DNA from: Poronia punctata
Taxonomy: Eukaryota > Ascomycota > Sordariomycetes > Xylariales > Xylariaceae
Length of the DNA stretch: 64,000 nt
Assembly (NCBI GenBank): GCA_022579005.1
Contig: MU401475.1
Coordinates: 124,001 to 188,000, forward strand
Direction of reading: 5' to 3'
In this document: one piece after another, positions 34,406 through 45,255 of the stretch
How positions within the stretch are numbered: the stretch's first letter is position 1
Layout of the letters: every line of letters begins with the position of its first letter
Translations under genes and position numbers: made by a program
The notes under the pieces: generated by a model
Seen by the model: the letters and a program-made list of their open reading frames with translations, nothing else
Told to the model about the DNA's origin: nothing
Database searches by the model: none

Positions 34406-37400
34406 AATGATATAGATCCTTGGTTCCTTAAAGCAGCTGTATAGTTGCTGTCTATAAAGACGAGGGATCGAGGGTATTTAAGCCCTTCGACGGCGATTGT
34501 GCTCTCATGTAACGATGTATCCGAAGAGAAGACTCATGGAACCCAGTGATTCACCACACTCGATGCACGGGATGTGATGATATGTTGCGTTCGTCGTGTT
34601 CGTCTTCAAGCGAGTGTGGGATTGGGCTACGTGGTCGTTGTGCGAGGATAAGTAATTAGGATTAGATGCTGTCGATGTCGAACTCTGATCGGCCTCGAGC
34701 GAAATAGGCGGCGGTATCTCGACAGATACAGGCAGCTGACCTTGAAGAAATTGTCTGGTACAGGCCAAGTGCGAATAGTGAACGATCAAAAAACAACTCG
34801 ACCGATGATTATAGGATGTCTAAGGGAAAGAACGGCGGTCGTCGGTTGGTGGCAGGCGGATGAGCGGGTGTTGCGAATAGAGCTCAGGAGGGAGACGCTA
34901 GGTGGAAACGAACGTGGAAAAAACGGAAGTAGTAGAAAAGGGGAGGAGTCTACACTGAAAGAAGCCCTGAGCAGCTTCTGTAGTTTCTACAAAAACAAAA
35001 TCAAGCAGAATCCTAGTAGACAATGTTCTATTCCACTGAGCAGGTAACAAATAGATGCGCGTGCAGAACAAAGAGATTGAAAGAGAGTATTGAATTGACT
35101 TGGTAGGCCATGTGAATAGTGCAAGTGATACCCTTGAGGCTAACTACTAGAGAAATGTCTGGTCTTGGGGAAATCAGGGAATGGAATGACACAACCCCAT
35201 CTAACCACTTTAGTACATAGAAAGGTAGCACTAAAGGTACATAGACGACGGAGAGGCCAGGGCAGTGCCCACTGCAAACGACCACTGATAAAGCCTGCAA
35301 AGTTGAAACCAACAGAGCTATCGAACACGTTGTGGCCCGGAGAAATTTTCTACTGGCGTTTATTATGTTTGGCTTGCTTTGGTCGGTATAACGAAAGCTT
35401 GCGTATTGCTGCGCTCTACGAGTAGACTAGGCTGGAGATCGAGTTGACTTGCTTGATTTGGTAGGGAATCAGTTTACCAGCACCCTGCTAGCCCCCTTAT
35501 GAGACATTAGCGTCCAAATTTTCTTTCCTCTTTCCTATTTCCCCTTGTGAAAGATGTGTTTGGTCCTTTGGACAGCATGTACAGTCATGTACATTTGCTT
35601 GTGGTCCAGCTATAGGTTTTTCTACTTGTCCTACACATTGGAACTAGGTAACAGATCTGGAAATAAGATCCGAGCAGAACAGAGTTACCAAACAGCCCAA
35701 TAGCTTACAAAAATGAAGAGCAACGAGATGCCAACCTAGCCGGGTCTCGATCGGGTGATCATCGTGAACGTAGTCGTTAATCGATGCAGAGAGTAGATCA
35801 TACCTATCTCAAAAGACGGGCAGCCTTTATTTTTAGTCTCCAAACGATGCATTGACAAGCGGCCGGCCAAAAAATTAAAAATGCTGGCTAACCATAAGGA
35901 GATGATGGGCTTGAGTTGGCTTACCATCCCCGCCACCAGCGCGGTGGAGATCACAAGGAATTCCAGGGTCTGATCCATTAAATACGAGAAAAAATTGTAG
36001 GCTAGTAATGGCCAGGTGTTCCCCGAGCTAGCCCAAGGTATCATCATCTGATTTCCTAGGAAAACACCAATCCTGTCCTTTCGTACAAGTATGTGGTTGT
36101 AGGTGAAGAGATATCTAAATAAGGATTACTTCTATTGAGTACCTTCCCTTGCAGATGATGCAGATGATGCAGTTGGACAACTAGGCAAGGAGTTTTGTTC
36201 GGAGATGAGTTTAATAACCAACTGGTTTTGGTCTTGACACCATCTCGATGTTGGGGTTGAGTACAACACCCTTGTTTTTAACCCCTGTCCCTCATCACCA
36301 GTCGGCAGAGGCCTCGTGTGCACACGGCATATTGTTGAGGCAGCCAATGTAAGCACACGTTAGTCTTCGGTATTGTTTATAACGCTTACAAGGGACAGTT
36401 TCGCAGCATACAAGGAAATCAGGTGGCTAGAATAGGACTCTATAATCATATTTACCAATACTCGTGTTCGACACTAGCTTGGATCTACGCAGAAAGCATT
36501 TACAATATAATATCCAAGGAGAATCTAACCGAAACAAAACCCAGATGCGGTACGTAACGGCAGTGCGACACGGGCAATTGCAACATAACCCTTGACCGGG
36601 AACAACGCAGCATCGTGTAATAGATCTCTTCAGTTGGATATTATGTTGGTATCCGTTCAGTATCACAACTTTCACCAGAGAGAATACCTCAGCCCTATGC
36701 CAATGTTAGCTGCTAGCTCACTCCCAAGGTTATCTTGACTTGTCATGATCACTATGTGGCTAAGTGGCTATGTGGCTATTGAGACTGAATTCAGACTGAG
36801 GACTAAGGTAAGTCACTTCCTAAAACTTGAGAAACAAGAGGTTGGGCATGGGCGTGGGCTTCTGGAATCTGGACTGGGAGCGTGGCTTGCGTCTATCGTT
36901 AACAGCTCATTCGGAATGCAAAACATGTCTCTGCAATGCCCACAAGTGAAGCATAAATACATAGGCGATGATGTAAGTTAGCCCGGGTATGGTAGGAGTA
37001 AACTAACAAAATGAAATTATCATCATTTGCTGATAATTAGGATAACACACACCTGAACTGCTCTGAAACAAGACGAAGAGAATCATGGAGAAACCCGCCA
37101 ACAAAAGGACATATTCCTTGCCTAATATGTGCATCTCAGAGTCCTGTGGCAGAGCGAAGGAACTGTAGGCGGAAGTATTAGAAAACCTCTTAAGGGATTT
37201 CTCGTCAACCCGATATATCGTCTTGTTACCTCTACCTAACTGGACCACTACCTATAGATATGTCTATTTCATGTACAGGTCGACCGCAAGGACATCGTGG
37301 ACAGGCAGACCTATCAGTTGTTATACATCTCAGCTACAAGTATGGAAATACGGTAATCTGATTAATCCTGCTGTGTCTACAAGCACATGATCGTTATGAG

Positions 37401-38682
37401 ACAACGACAGCGCAACTGCTAAGCGCAACTGCTAAGCGCGACCCATTGTCTATTACAACTGAAACTTTAAACAACAGACATATTAAAGATAAAAGAGAGA
37501 AATCAAAGGCTGATCCCGAGCCCAGGAGGGAAGACCATATCCCTTTCACTGCCAGTATATCCTTAGGTCAGCCCTGAGAGACCGGAGTGTACGGGGCTAA
37601 GGACATACATCAAGCCAAAGAAGAGAGCAAGCGCGGCTGTTATATCACACGGCTCAGGTCTACTTATCGACTTCTTGTGCATTGTCTTACCCAATACCGG
37701 TGTCTGTAGAAACATGCCTCCAAAGACGCTTATCGTGGTATTTAACAAACGAGCTTCTTTATATCTCCCCTCTGGGCGGGAAACTATCGACTTAACTGTG
37801 TGTCTACAGTCACTCCTACATGTGCCAGCAAAGTAAACAACAAGTTCCACCATCTTTTGCCTTTACCCATCTGCTCACGTCTTGTATCATTTTGTCAAAA
37901 GATACTCACTCATGTAAAGAGGATACCTAAACAACAGTGTCGCAACTGTCAGATGAAGTGATTTCAAATCCCTCAGTACGCAACCTCTGTCACGTCACTC
38001 TCATATTAGAAGTGAGGACATAATATCTACACCTATCACCAAATAGATATTGCATAAACAAGCACCTACCCCGTCCATCACTACTACTTAACCCATCCGT
38101 ACAAGATCTACAGCCTCAGCAGCAGCTTAAAAACGTTCTCTCTAGGAAAGTAGATAGTCAGACTTAGGCGTCGTTTTTTACTCTAAACCTAAAGTAGGTA
38201 ATAAAAGGTCAACGGCCTCCCCCCCCCCCCCCCTTATCCAAAATTTAGAGCCAAGACCACTTGCTTATAGCAAATGTTAAAATACCGTACTCTTGTATAA
38301 GAAATCATCAAAACACATATTCAGTTACGGTACCAATAAACTTCAAAGTGTTAAAAGTCCAATTAACTACCTTTACATTAACCCAGTCCCTTATTTCGTA
38401 GGACCAGACAAGGCCAGACAGGACAAGACAAGACAAGACAAGACAGAGACACCTTGAAAAAAACATACATACGTACATTACCTAGGTATATACCCACGTT
38501 CTACCCTTTCTTCCAAGGTAAACTATCTATTTATCTATCTACCTACCTTTAACCCGCCCCTAAAAAGAAGACAGAAGAATATTAACTCGATTACTTATTT
38601 TTTTTTGGTCCAGAATACCATAACTCTCCTAATTCATTCTTCCATCATCCAAGCTATCTACATCTAAACAGCCCAACACATA
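34406..38682. other. Gene-poor region with unresolved minus-strand fragments
   Basis: No complete gene could be built. Short minus-strand frames at about 37853-37563, 37248-37003 and 36047-35736 contain hydrophobic segments ('EYVLLLAGFSMILFVLF', 'ALVAGMVSQLKPIISLWLAS') and could be pieces of a degraded or intron-rich membrane-protein gene. I could not connect them with consistent splice phases. A/T-leaning, with TACCTA words. Confidence 0.3.
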
Positions 38683-38734
38683 TACACGTACACGTACACG
38701 TACACGTACACGTACACGTACACGTACACGTACA
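38683..38734 (+). repeat. (CACGTA)n hexamer microsatellite, about 8-9 units
   Basis: A near-perfect run of CACGTA in non-coding DNA. Each unit carries the ACGT core used by bZIP and bHLH factors. Confidence 0.9.
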
Positions 38735-39472
38735 TCAAGGGGATGAAAACAACAGATCTTTCACCCTTGTCATGGGTGCATATTGGGAAAGATCAGGTAT
38801 ATCCAAACAATCAAGAGTTTTTAAAAGTGTTTTGTTAGAGCTACGAGTATGTGCACAGGTCACGGTTCTCACTGCCATGAGGTCCGTATCGACTTATTGT
38901 TATTGCACGCAAGGAGAGAAAAGGTTTCTCTGAGAAGCAGAGGACTCCTGTATCTACCTACGTACTTATAGAAGCGTGGCCTTGGTATGTACACGTATAA
39001 GGGCAGGGCCAGTCGGGATCGGAACCGTGACAACATAGAAGACACAACCAATGACATGCAACATTCAAGTCCAGGTCCAATCACAAGCTCCTAACCGCGA
39101 GAAAAAGAAAGGATGGATTCATCTTTTCGTGTCCAATGCGCTACTATAAGTAGGTATGTAGTATCATTACCCTGAATAATCATTTTTATACACATAAGCG
39201 TATTGTCCTTAATCCACCTTTTCTCTCCTATTCGTTTCCCAGTCATAAACGTATTGTGCACACCTACTCGACCTGTGCGTGCGCTCCATACCCATCAGCG
39301 CAACCAACCCCTGCACAACCAACCATAAAAACTCCAATACCATGAACAAAAAAAAAAAACAGACGGGGCGTCGTCGCTGGGGCAGGGGCCCTCCATCCAA
39401 CTATAATAAAAATTGGACGTACGTCTGGCCACACTTTTGCGTCCAATTATATAAAAGAGAAGCAGAAGGCTA
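38735..39472. other. Intergenic, 3' flank of the AT-hook-like gene
   Basis: No supported gene. Frames overlapping 39209-39446 consist of low-complexity text and are not credible. Confidence 0.4.
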
Positions 39473-40416
39473 CTACAAATCCGCAGCACCTTGGCTGCGA
39501 GTCTTCCTAAGGGTCTTACCCACTGGTGCAGGAGCCTTCTTATTCTCCTTTTTGGGTCGGCCCGGCTTACGACCCGTCCCGCTCGTAGAAGTGCCGTTAG
39601 TCTTCTGCTTTTTCTCAGCGGGTTCTTCATTTTCCTTCGTCTCTTCCTTGTCATCTTCGGCCTTGCGCTTGTCGCCTGCGGTGGCATCACCGCCCTTGGC
39701 TGGGGCCGACTCGTCGGCGGCGGGTGCTTTTACGCCTGTAGTATCAGCAGGGTCCGGCGTCTTATTCGTACTTTCTGCCGGCTTCTCCGTTTCCAAAGGT
39801 TTAGCGCCAGCGAGACCTTCATCACCTATCTCCTCGACCGATACCGGTTTGGGTTGCTCAGCAGCTGCGCCATTAGAGAGTGCTGGCGCATCGGATGCGG
39901 CGGCCTCCGTGGTTGTAGGCTGCCCCACTGGAGTAGGAGTAGGTTCGGCCGGCTTCTCCGGCTCTAGGGCCGAGGCACTGGACCCTTCCGCGCCCTCAGC
40001 GGGTTTCTCCGTCGCATCCGTTCCGGCCGCCTCTGGTTTGATGGATGTATCATCTAGCTTAGATGGGGCCTGCGTGTCTGCAGTCTTGGAATCGTCAATG
40101 GCCGAGGGCATCAATGAAGCATCGGCTGTAGTTGCGGGCTCCTTCGTGATGGGCGGAAGGTTCTCGGCTGTCGCAGGGGCCTTGTCGTCCTCCTTGGGAG
40201 CGACTGGCGCTGAATTTTGCTACGTGTTAGTAAACTGTATTACACACTGTGTTGTGCGATGCTCTCGGGAGGCGGACATGATGCGCAAGCCACAATTGCA
40301 CCAGGACTCGTCAATGCACCATGCGCAAAGTTGCGCAATGCGTTGGCGACACTAACTAAGCAGAAATTGGGAGATAAAATACCTTTGGTGACGCTGTCGG
40401 CGATGGTGTCTGTCAT
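39473..40416 (-). CDS. Acidic, disordered nuclear-type protein with an AT-hook-like motif, 256 aa
   Basis: Exon 1 is 40416-40383 and exon 2 is 40209-39473. The intron has a perfect TACTAAC branch box 16 nt before a TTCAG acceptor and a phase-1 GTATTT donor. The N-terminal 180 residues are Ala/Glu/Pro/Thr-rich with several 'EKPAE' repeats. A basic segment near 195-220 ('EKKQKTNGTSTSGTGRKPGR') leads into 'GRKPGRPKKE', an AT-hook-like core (R-x-PGRP-K), then a Lys-rich tail. AT-hooks bind the minor groove of A/T-rich DNA, as in HMGA-type proteins, and two KKQK/KRK clusters could serve as nuclear localisation signals. Function beyond DNA binding is not deducible. The low-complexity acidic region would evolve fast, so orthologues may be detected only through the C-terminus. 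Confidence 0.75.
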
Positions 40417-42382
40417 TTCGATGACGTAAGGACGTTGTCTTTAAGCTCGAATACAGTGCGACGAGAAGCGAGGTACTATGGTATTGAACGAACAGGAAAA
40501 CAGTAAATGGGAATACGGATGTAAGTAGTATAAAAAGATCTGGTGGTGATGGAGTGTCAAGAATGTAGTATGTTGAAAGTGAGAGAGCGGAAATGATGGA
40601 TAACAGATAGATGGGAGAGAGAAAAGAGGGTGAGGTGAGGTCGGGAAAAGGTAAGGGGAAAAGCAAGCTTAGCAAGCTCTAGAGTAGGTATGACCACGAT
40701 AGCGAATCAGAAGCAACGACGCGACGGGAAAACGACAGGAAGAAGGTTTACCATGATCGGCGAGGAAGCGCCTACTACGAGATGGTACATACAGATCAGG
40801 TATGATGACCTTCCCGAGGGTTCTGCTGGGGTGTCACCTACCCGAAGGCCCCGACGCCATCGAGGTATATACTAGATCTCCATATGTACTCGTACACAAA
40901 AGGTAGGAACGTTTGGCGTGTACAGAATAGGCAACGTGGGTGATACAGTACATATCAGTGGCTTGAGTGATTTACGTACTGTAGTAGCACGTCTCAGGCC
41001 ACACCACGAAGTGCCCGTCAAAGACAGTGATACAGATGTATAGGAAATGCCATCATAGGGACATACTTACTTTACTCGGTAAAAGTATTATCGTCCCGTG
41101 TGGCGTGTATTTACGTATCGTATCTATGTCCTACACGTGTTACCAAACCTATGCCCTAACCGCTCCACGGTACGGGACATAAAAACGAGGTAAATTCCCA
41201 CACCCGCGCCGACTCCAATAAAGCATGGTCGATCACGTTACATTTACAAATAACGTGCATGATTCTAAATCACTCCTGCACGCATAAATTGTTGCCAGAT
41301 TCGCCTGTGTTTGCAGCAAAAATACCCATATGTACCTACCTAATCTTTCTGCCTCGAGAAACCCGTGTTGACCGTACTGTACAGTGTATCTCGGTAAATG
41401 TTATTGCGCGATCACTGATCAGCTTACATCTGGGTGACGTTGGCCCCGCCTGCTGTCATTGGACAATTGCTTGCATGCAGTAGTCTAGTGGCTGGGGTAA
41501 AATGACGGGCAACCATCACCGTGTTAATAAGCGGCTCTTAACTGTGCCAGGTGGGGGAACGGTTATAGACTATAGTCACCAAAGGTTCACCGTTCACTTG
41601 ATGTCTGGTCAATACCTCTGATGCGCAGGCATTCCAGTTTACATGTATATGTATAGCGCGTAAACTATAGGGCTATGAAATTAGAGCCGTGGCTACTTTC
41701 CCCATCATTTCTCACTGTTAATAGACATATGTGCTGCAGTGTCCCGTTGATACGGAGGAAAGAGCTCAGTCTTCCCTGGTATTCCAGAGGCATGTACAGC
41801 TGCTGCGATATCCTCGAGGCGCCTTGAATTAGATAGACAATGCAGTAGAAGGGGGGGAAGAAAAATAAGCTTTTGCGGCATCCGGGGCGCAAGAAATTGA
41901 AAAGGAACCGTCGACCCGCAACGGCCATTGCCGTATGCCACGCTACAGTACATGGCAGGCCAAAGACACTTAGGTACCTTGATAGGAGTGTACCTATCGT
42001 TTGTGTCAGCTTCCCTATGTTCAGATGGGGGAGAATGGCCTGCCCAACCAAAAGAAGGGGCAAGAAGTATGGACGCATAGGCCCGTTGGTCAAGATTTGA
42101 ACACCACCTGCAGCTACGGCTCCATAAGCAGATTCGGCTGGGAAGTCAAGACATCGCAAGACAGGCAGTAGGTATCAACCTAGTGAATGTTGTCCCCTTT
42201 AGCTTAGATCTCTTATAGTACGCGCCAACCACGTCTGCCTTCTAGTTGAGTTCAAAATCGGGATTTATCTCCGCTGTTTAGAGTATATACCAAGTCTTTC
42301 GTTGTAAAGTATATAAAGGGCTGTTCGCCAAAAGTATATAATCATCACATCCCTCTCGAAGCGGTAGACTCATATGCTATAT
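40417..42382. other. Intergenic region of about 2 kb
   Basis: The longest open frame (41665-42159, minus, 164 codons) lacks family resemblance and typical composition. I do not call it. Otherwise short A/T-rich patches and TACCTA words. Confidence 0.4.
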
Positions 42383-43681
42383 TCACCTATCTCTCCCTAG
42401 TCGCTCCTCGCTGTCACCTACCAGTTCGTAAGCTGGCAAAAACTGAACTCCATTCTCGCCTTGTTTCTTCAAATTTGGGTTCGGGTGGGTATCTTTCGTG
42501 CCACCTAGGCTTGTATAACCCTTTTCGTCCCGTTAGCAAGGACCATGTGCGATTTCTGGTATGTGGCCTCGACTTACTTGGTCGTATAATGAACAATAGG
42601 GAATTTGCAAATGTCGAATGAACTGTTGTTCCATCAGTCACGCGTACTTAACCTGAAAAGGGGGTAAACTAACCGCCCAAATTTCAACTATTCATGCCAA
42701 GTCAGCTGTTGTCGCAAAAACAAGTTCGGGGCCTTGGGGCGCCACGACCGAGTAGAGAACAACACGGGGGGGTCGGGCTACGTACCATAATGCCAATCTA
42801 TCACGGGGTGCACCCGCATGAAGTCCGGCCATCCGGAGTCCGTACGGTCAAAATGTGTCAACTTCTCTCCATGAGGGTCTGTCCTCCGCGTTCCTACGAA
42901 AATGGCTTTGACGTTCGGTCGGTCTCCCAGGTATGTTTCCAAGCCTTCTTTCATTCCCAACTCGTAACGCGTAACGTCTAATTGATACTCGGCCGAAGAT
43001 GAGATAACAAAGTCGTCAATCTCGGTAAAGGGATGTGGTGATACGATATATACGGCCTGAAACGTGTCGGGAAAGCTGGTGGTATCGGCGGAACTGTTCG
43101 GCGTTATGGATGAGCTTTTCTGGGACGTCGGAGGTTTCCGGCGCGCAAGACCGGCAAGAATTAAGATGAGCATCACGAGGCCTTTTGAGGTACCCGGGGC
43201 ATTAGCAGTTGTATTCTCGGGGTCCTAAGGATCGGAGGTAGGCTGCTGTGCGAGCGTGGAACTGCACGAGCTGGCTTCCAGCAGGGGAGGGGGCGGTGGA
43301 TTCGTTCACATACAGTCCTTTCCTCCATTATAAGATATAGATATTTCTTGCGGACTTAGGAAGCCGGCGTCAGCAAGCGATCAAGACATGGGAAACGAGA
43401 TGTTGTCGCAGAAGGCCGTAGACGTACTCGTAGCGCTGGAACGCTTCGTCTATCACCTCCATAGCCTCGCGCACTCGCGCTTGTACATTTCGAAGTAGTG
43501 AAGTCTCGGAATCCTCGGCCAAGAAGCCGTCGACCTTATTTCTAAGTTCAAGACATACATCCCATAAGGTGTGGGAAGAAGACGGGTCCGAGTCCGACTT
43601 AGTAGTGTAGCCGTTGAGAGCCGAGTTCGCCTGTCGCGTGGGAGGAGCAAATGCAGAGCGGTCGCCGTTATTTTGCGCCAT
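42383..43681 (-). CDS. FAD1: FAD synthase (FMN adenylyltransferase)
   Basis: Six exons, 43681-43428, 43354-43314, 43181-42786, 42687-42674, 42622-42578 and 42520-42383, total 888 nt and 295 aa, all phases consistent. The protein adenylates FMN with ATP to make FAD. It carries the PAPS-reductase-like fold: helical N-terminus 'VCLELRNKVDGFLAED', the ATP-binding 'ISISYNGGKDC' (Gly95-Cys99), 'IFVGTRRTDPHGEKLTHFD', 'WPDFMRVHPVIDWHYVEIWA', 'RHLQIPYCSLYDQGYTSLGG' and 'DTHPNPNL', ending 'PAYELVGDSEERLGRDR'. The order and spacing match yeast Fad1 and fungal orthologues. The ATP loop is on a 41-nt exon and the codon for Cys99 is split by an intron. Exon 4 is only 14 nt. An upstream in-frame ATG at 43702 would add seven residues. 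Confidence 0.94.
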
Positions 43682-43702
43682 GATGTAATGAATACAGGGC
43701 AC

Positions 43703-45255
43703 TGTTCAAGCTGACGGGTGCTAGCTCTTATAACGCTTGGTTCGGCTGTCTGGTAGCCGCCGCGTTTTATAAAGTATCGGACACCAAAGCTTGTCTGAAT
43801 TTCTGGATTTCTTGTAGTAAGAGTAACCCCTAGATGGGCAGACTAAATGGCGGGGTATCCCGGAATATACAGCTTTAGCAATTCAAATTCCATGCGGGAC
43901 AGCTGGCTTTCTAGCTCTAAATACCATTTAATAAACAGCCGTCATCAATGAAGAGAAAGGGAGAAAGATAATGGTGAATGAAAATCTGTTACCAGTAATC
44001 CAGCCGCAGCTAAAGCGTTCTTACATATCTAAGTTTTGGGGTGTGACAGGAACATGCGCCGTTGTCGTTCCGTGCCTATGCCTCGGGTCATCCATCAGCA
44101 GCCAGCCATCGAACACAGTCGAAATGTCGGGGTCTATCTAGTGCGGATAACGTGAATAGGTACCTAGGTACCTACGCTGAGGAGCTGCCTGGCAGCTGAT
44201 GGAAGAGCGGCATTTCTTGTCAGCTGTCACCAACCGGTAAAAGCAAAGGTCTTTGGTCTTGTGCCGGGCTTCCGAAGAGGCATAGCGCCAAGGAGGAGGT
44301 AGAACCGCCAAGGGACAGGCGGAGCGGACAGTGGGGTAGTGATTGGGATGAGCCCAGCGCCAAGAAACGTGTCTACCGCGCCACATGATGCACGTGTTAG
44401 CAACGAACGGTTCTTCACTCCCGATCAGTCTCTATCAACCGCGATACTTGACGTCGCGAGGGTCGATAAGAGTGACGATTTTTCATGACTTAAGAATCTT
44501 GGTATTTGCTAGCCAAGGCTTGGGAGTTGTAAATCTTCGGGCTATGTTGCTTAGGTAACGACCCCTGCGAGGGCGAAAGCGTATGAAAATGTTTGATTCC
44601 CCGGCAACTCGGAACCGGCAGACAAAGGTGAGCAAAGAACGGGCGAGGCCGAAATCCTGATAGAATCATAGACGCTTCCATCAAGTAATGGGTGGTACGA
44701 GATCTTGCTCACCGAAATCTTTCCATGCTGGCAAGTGTGCGATTGTTATGACGCATTTGGGGTTTCCCGGCGATATACTAGTAGGAAACTGTGGGTTGAT
44801 TAAGGAACGAAGCCGGACGGTCGAACCTTTAAGCGGCCTGGTTTCGAGCCCAAGGCTCTCGGTATGGGCACCAACTCATACCACAAGACTTTCACCAGCT
44901 TACCCAATGACGATAACTATGCTTTAGTTCTCTTGGCGATGGCAATGGCACTCCGCAGACCAGAAGTCCGCGTCGATGTACATCTTGGGTAGTGATGTGA
45001 TCACCCGAGTACTTATATCACCTGCTTCCTCCTCACTTCTAGTTTAGAGCCAAAATATAAAGTTAATACCAAAATTATTCCTCTTATAGCATTCAAGTTG
45101 TGCTTGGTATATGCTACAGTTTGTCCACAATAACTCTGACTGGGCCACTGACAGCTCAATTATAGTCGACACTGCCGATTTCGTCATTCTACATCTATGA
45201 AGCCGCATAGGTCACCATTCTCTGAGCACGTCGTAGTAGACTTCCCTCGGCCGTA
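43703..45255. other. Divergent intergenic region between FAD1 and ENA1
   Basis: A 1.5-kb shared promoter region. No convincing gene; frames at 44138-44927 are short and featureless. Specific regulatory sites could not be assigned with confidence. Confidence 0.4.

Noticed and set aside
41665..42159. A 164-codon minus-strand frame with hydrophobic patches
   Set aside because: No family resemblance, odd composition and no splice context; likely chance.
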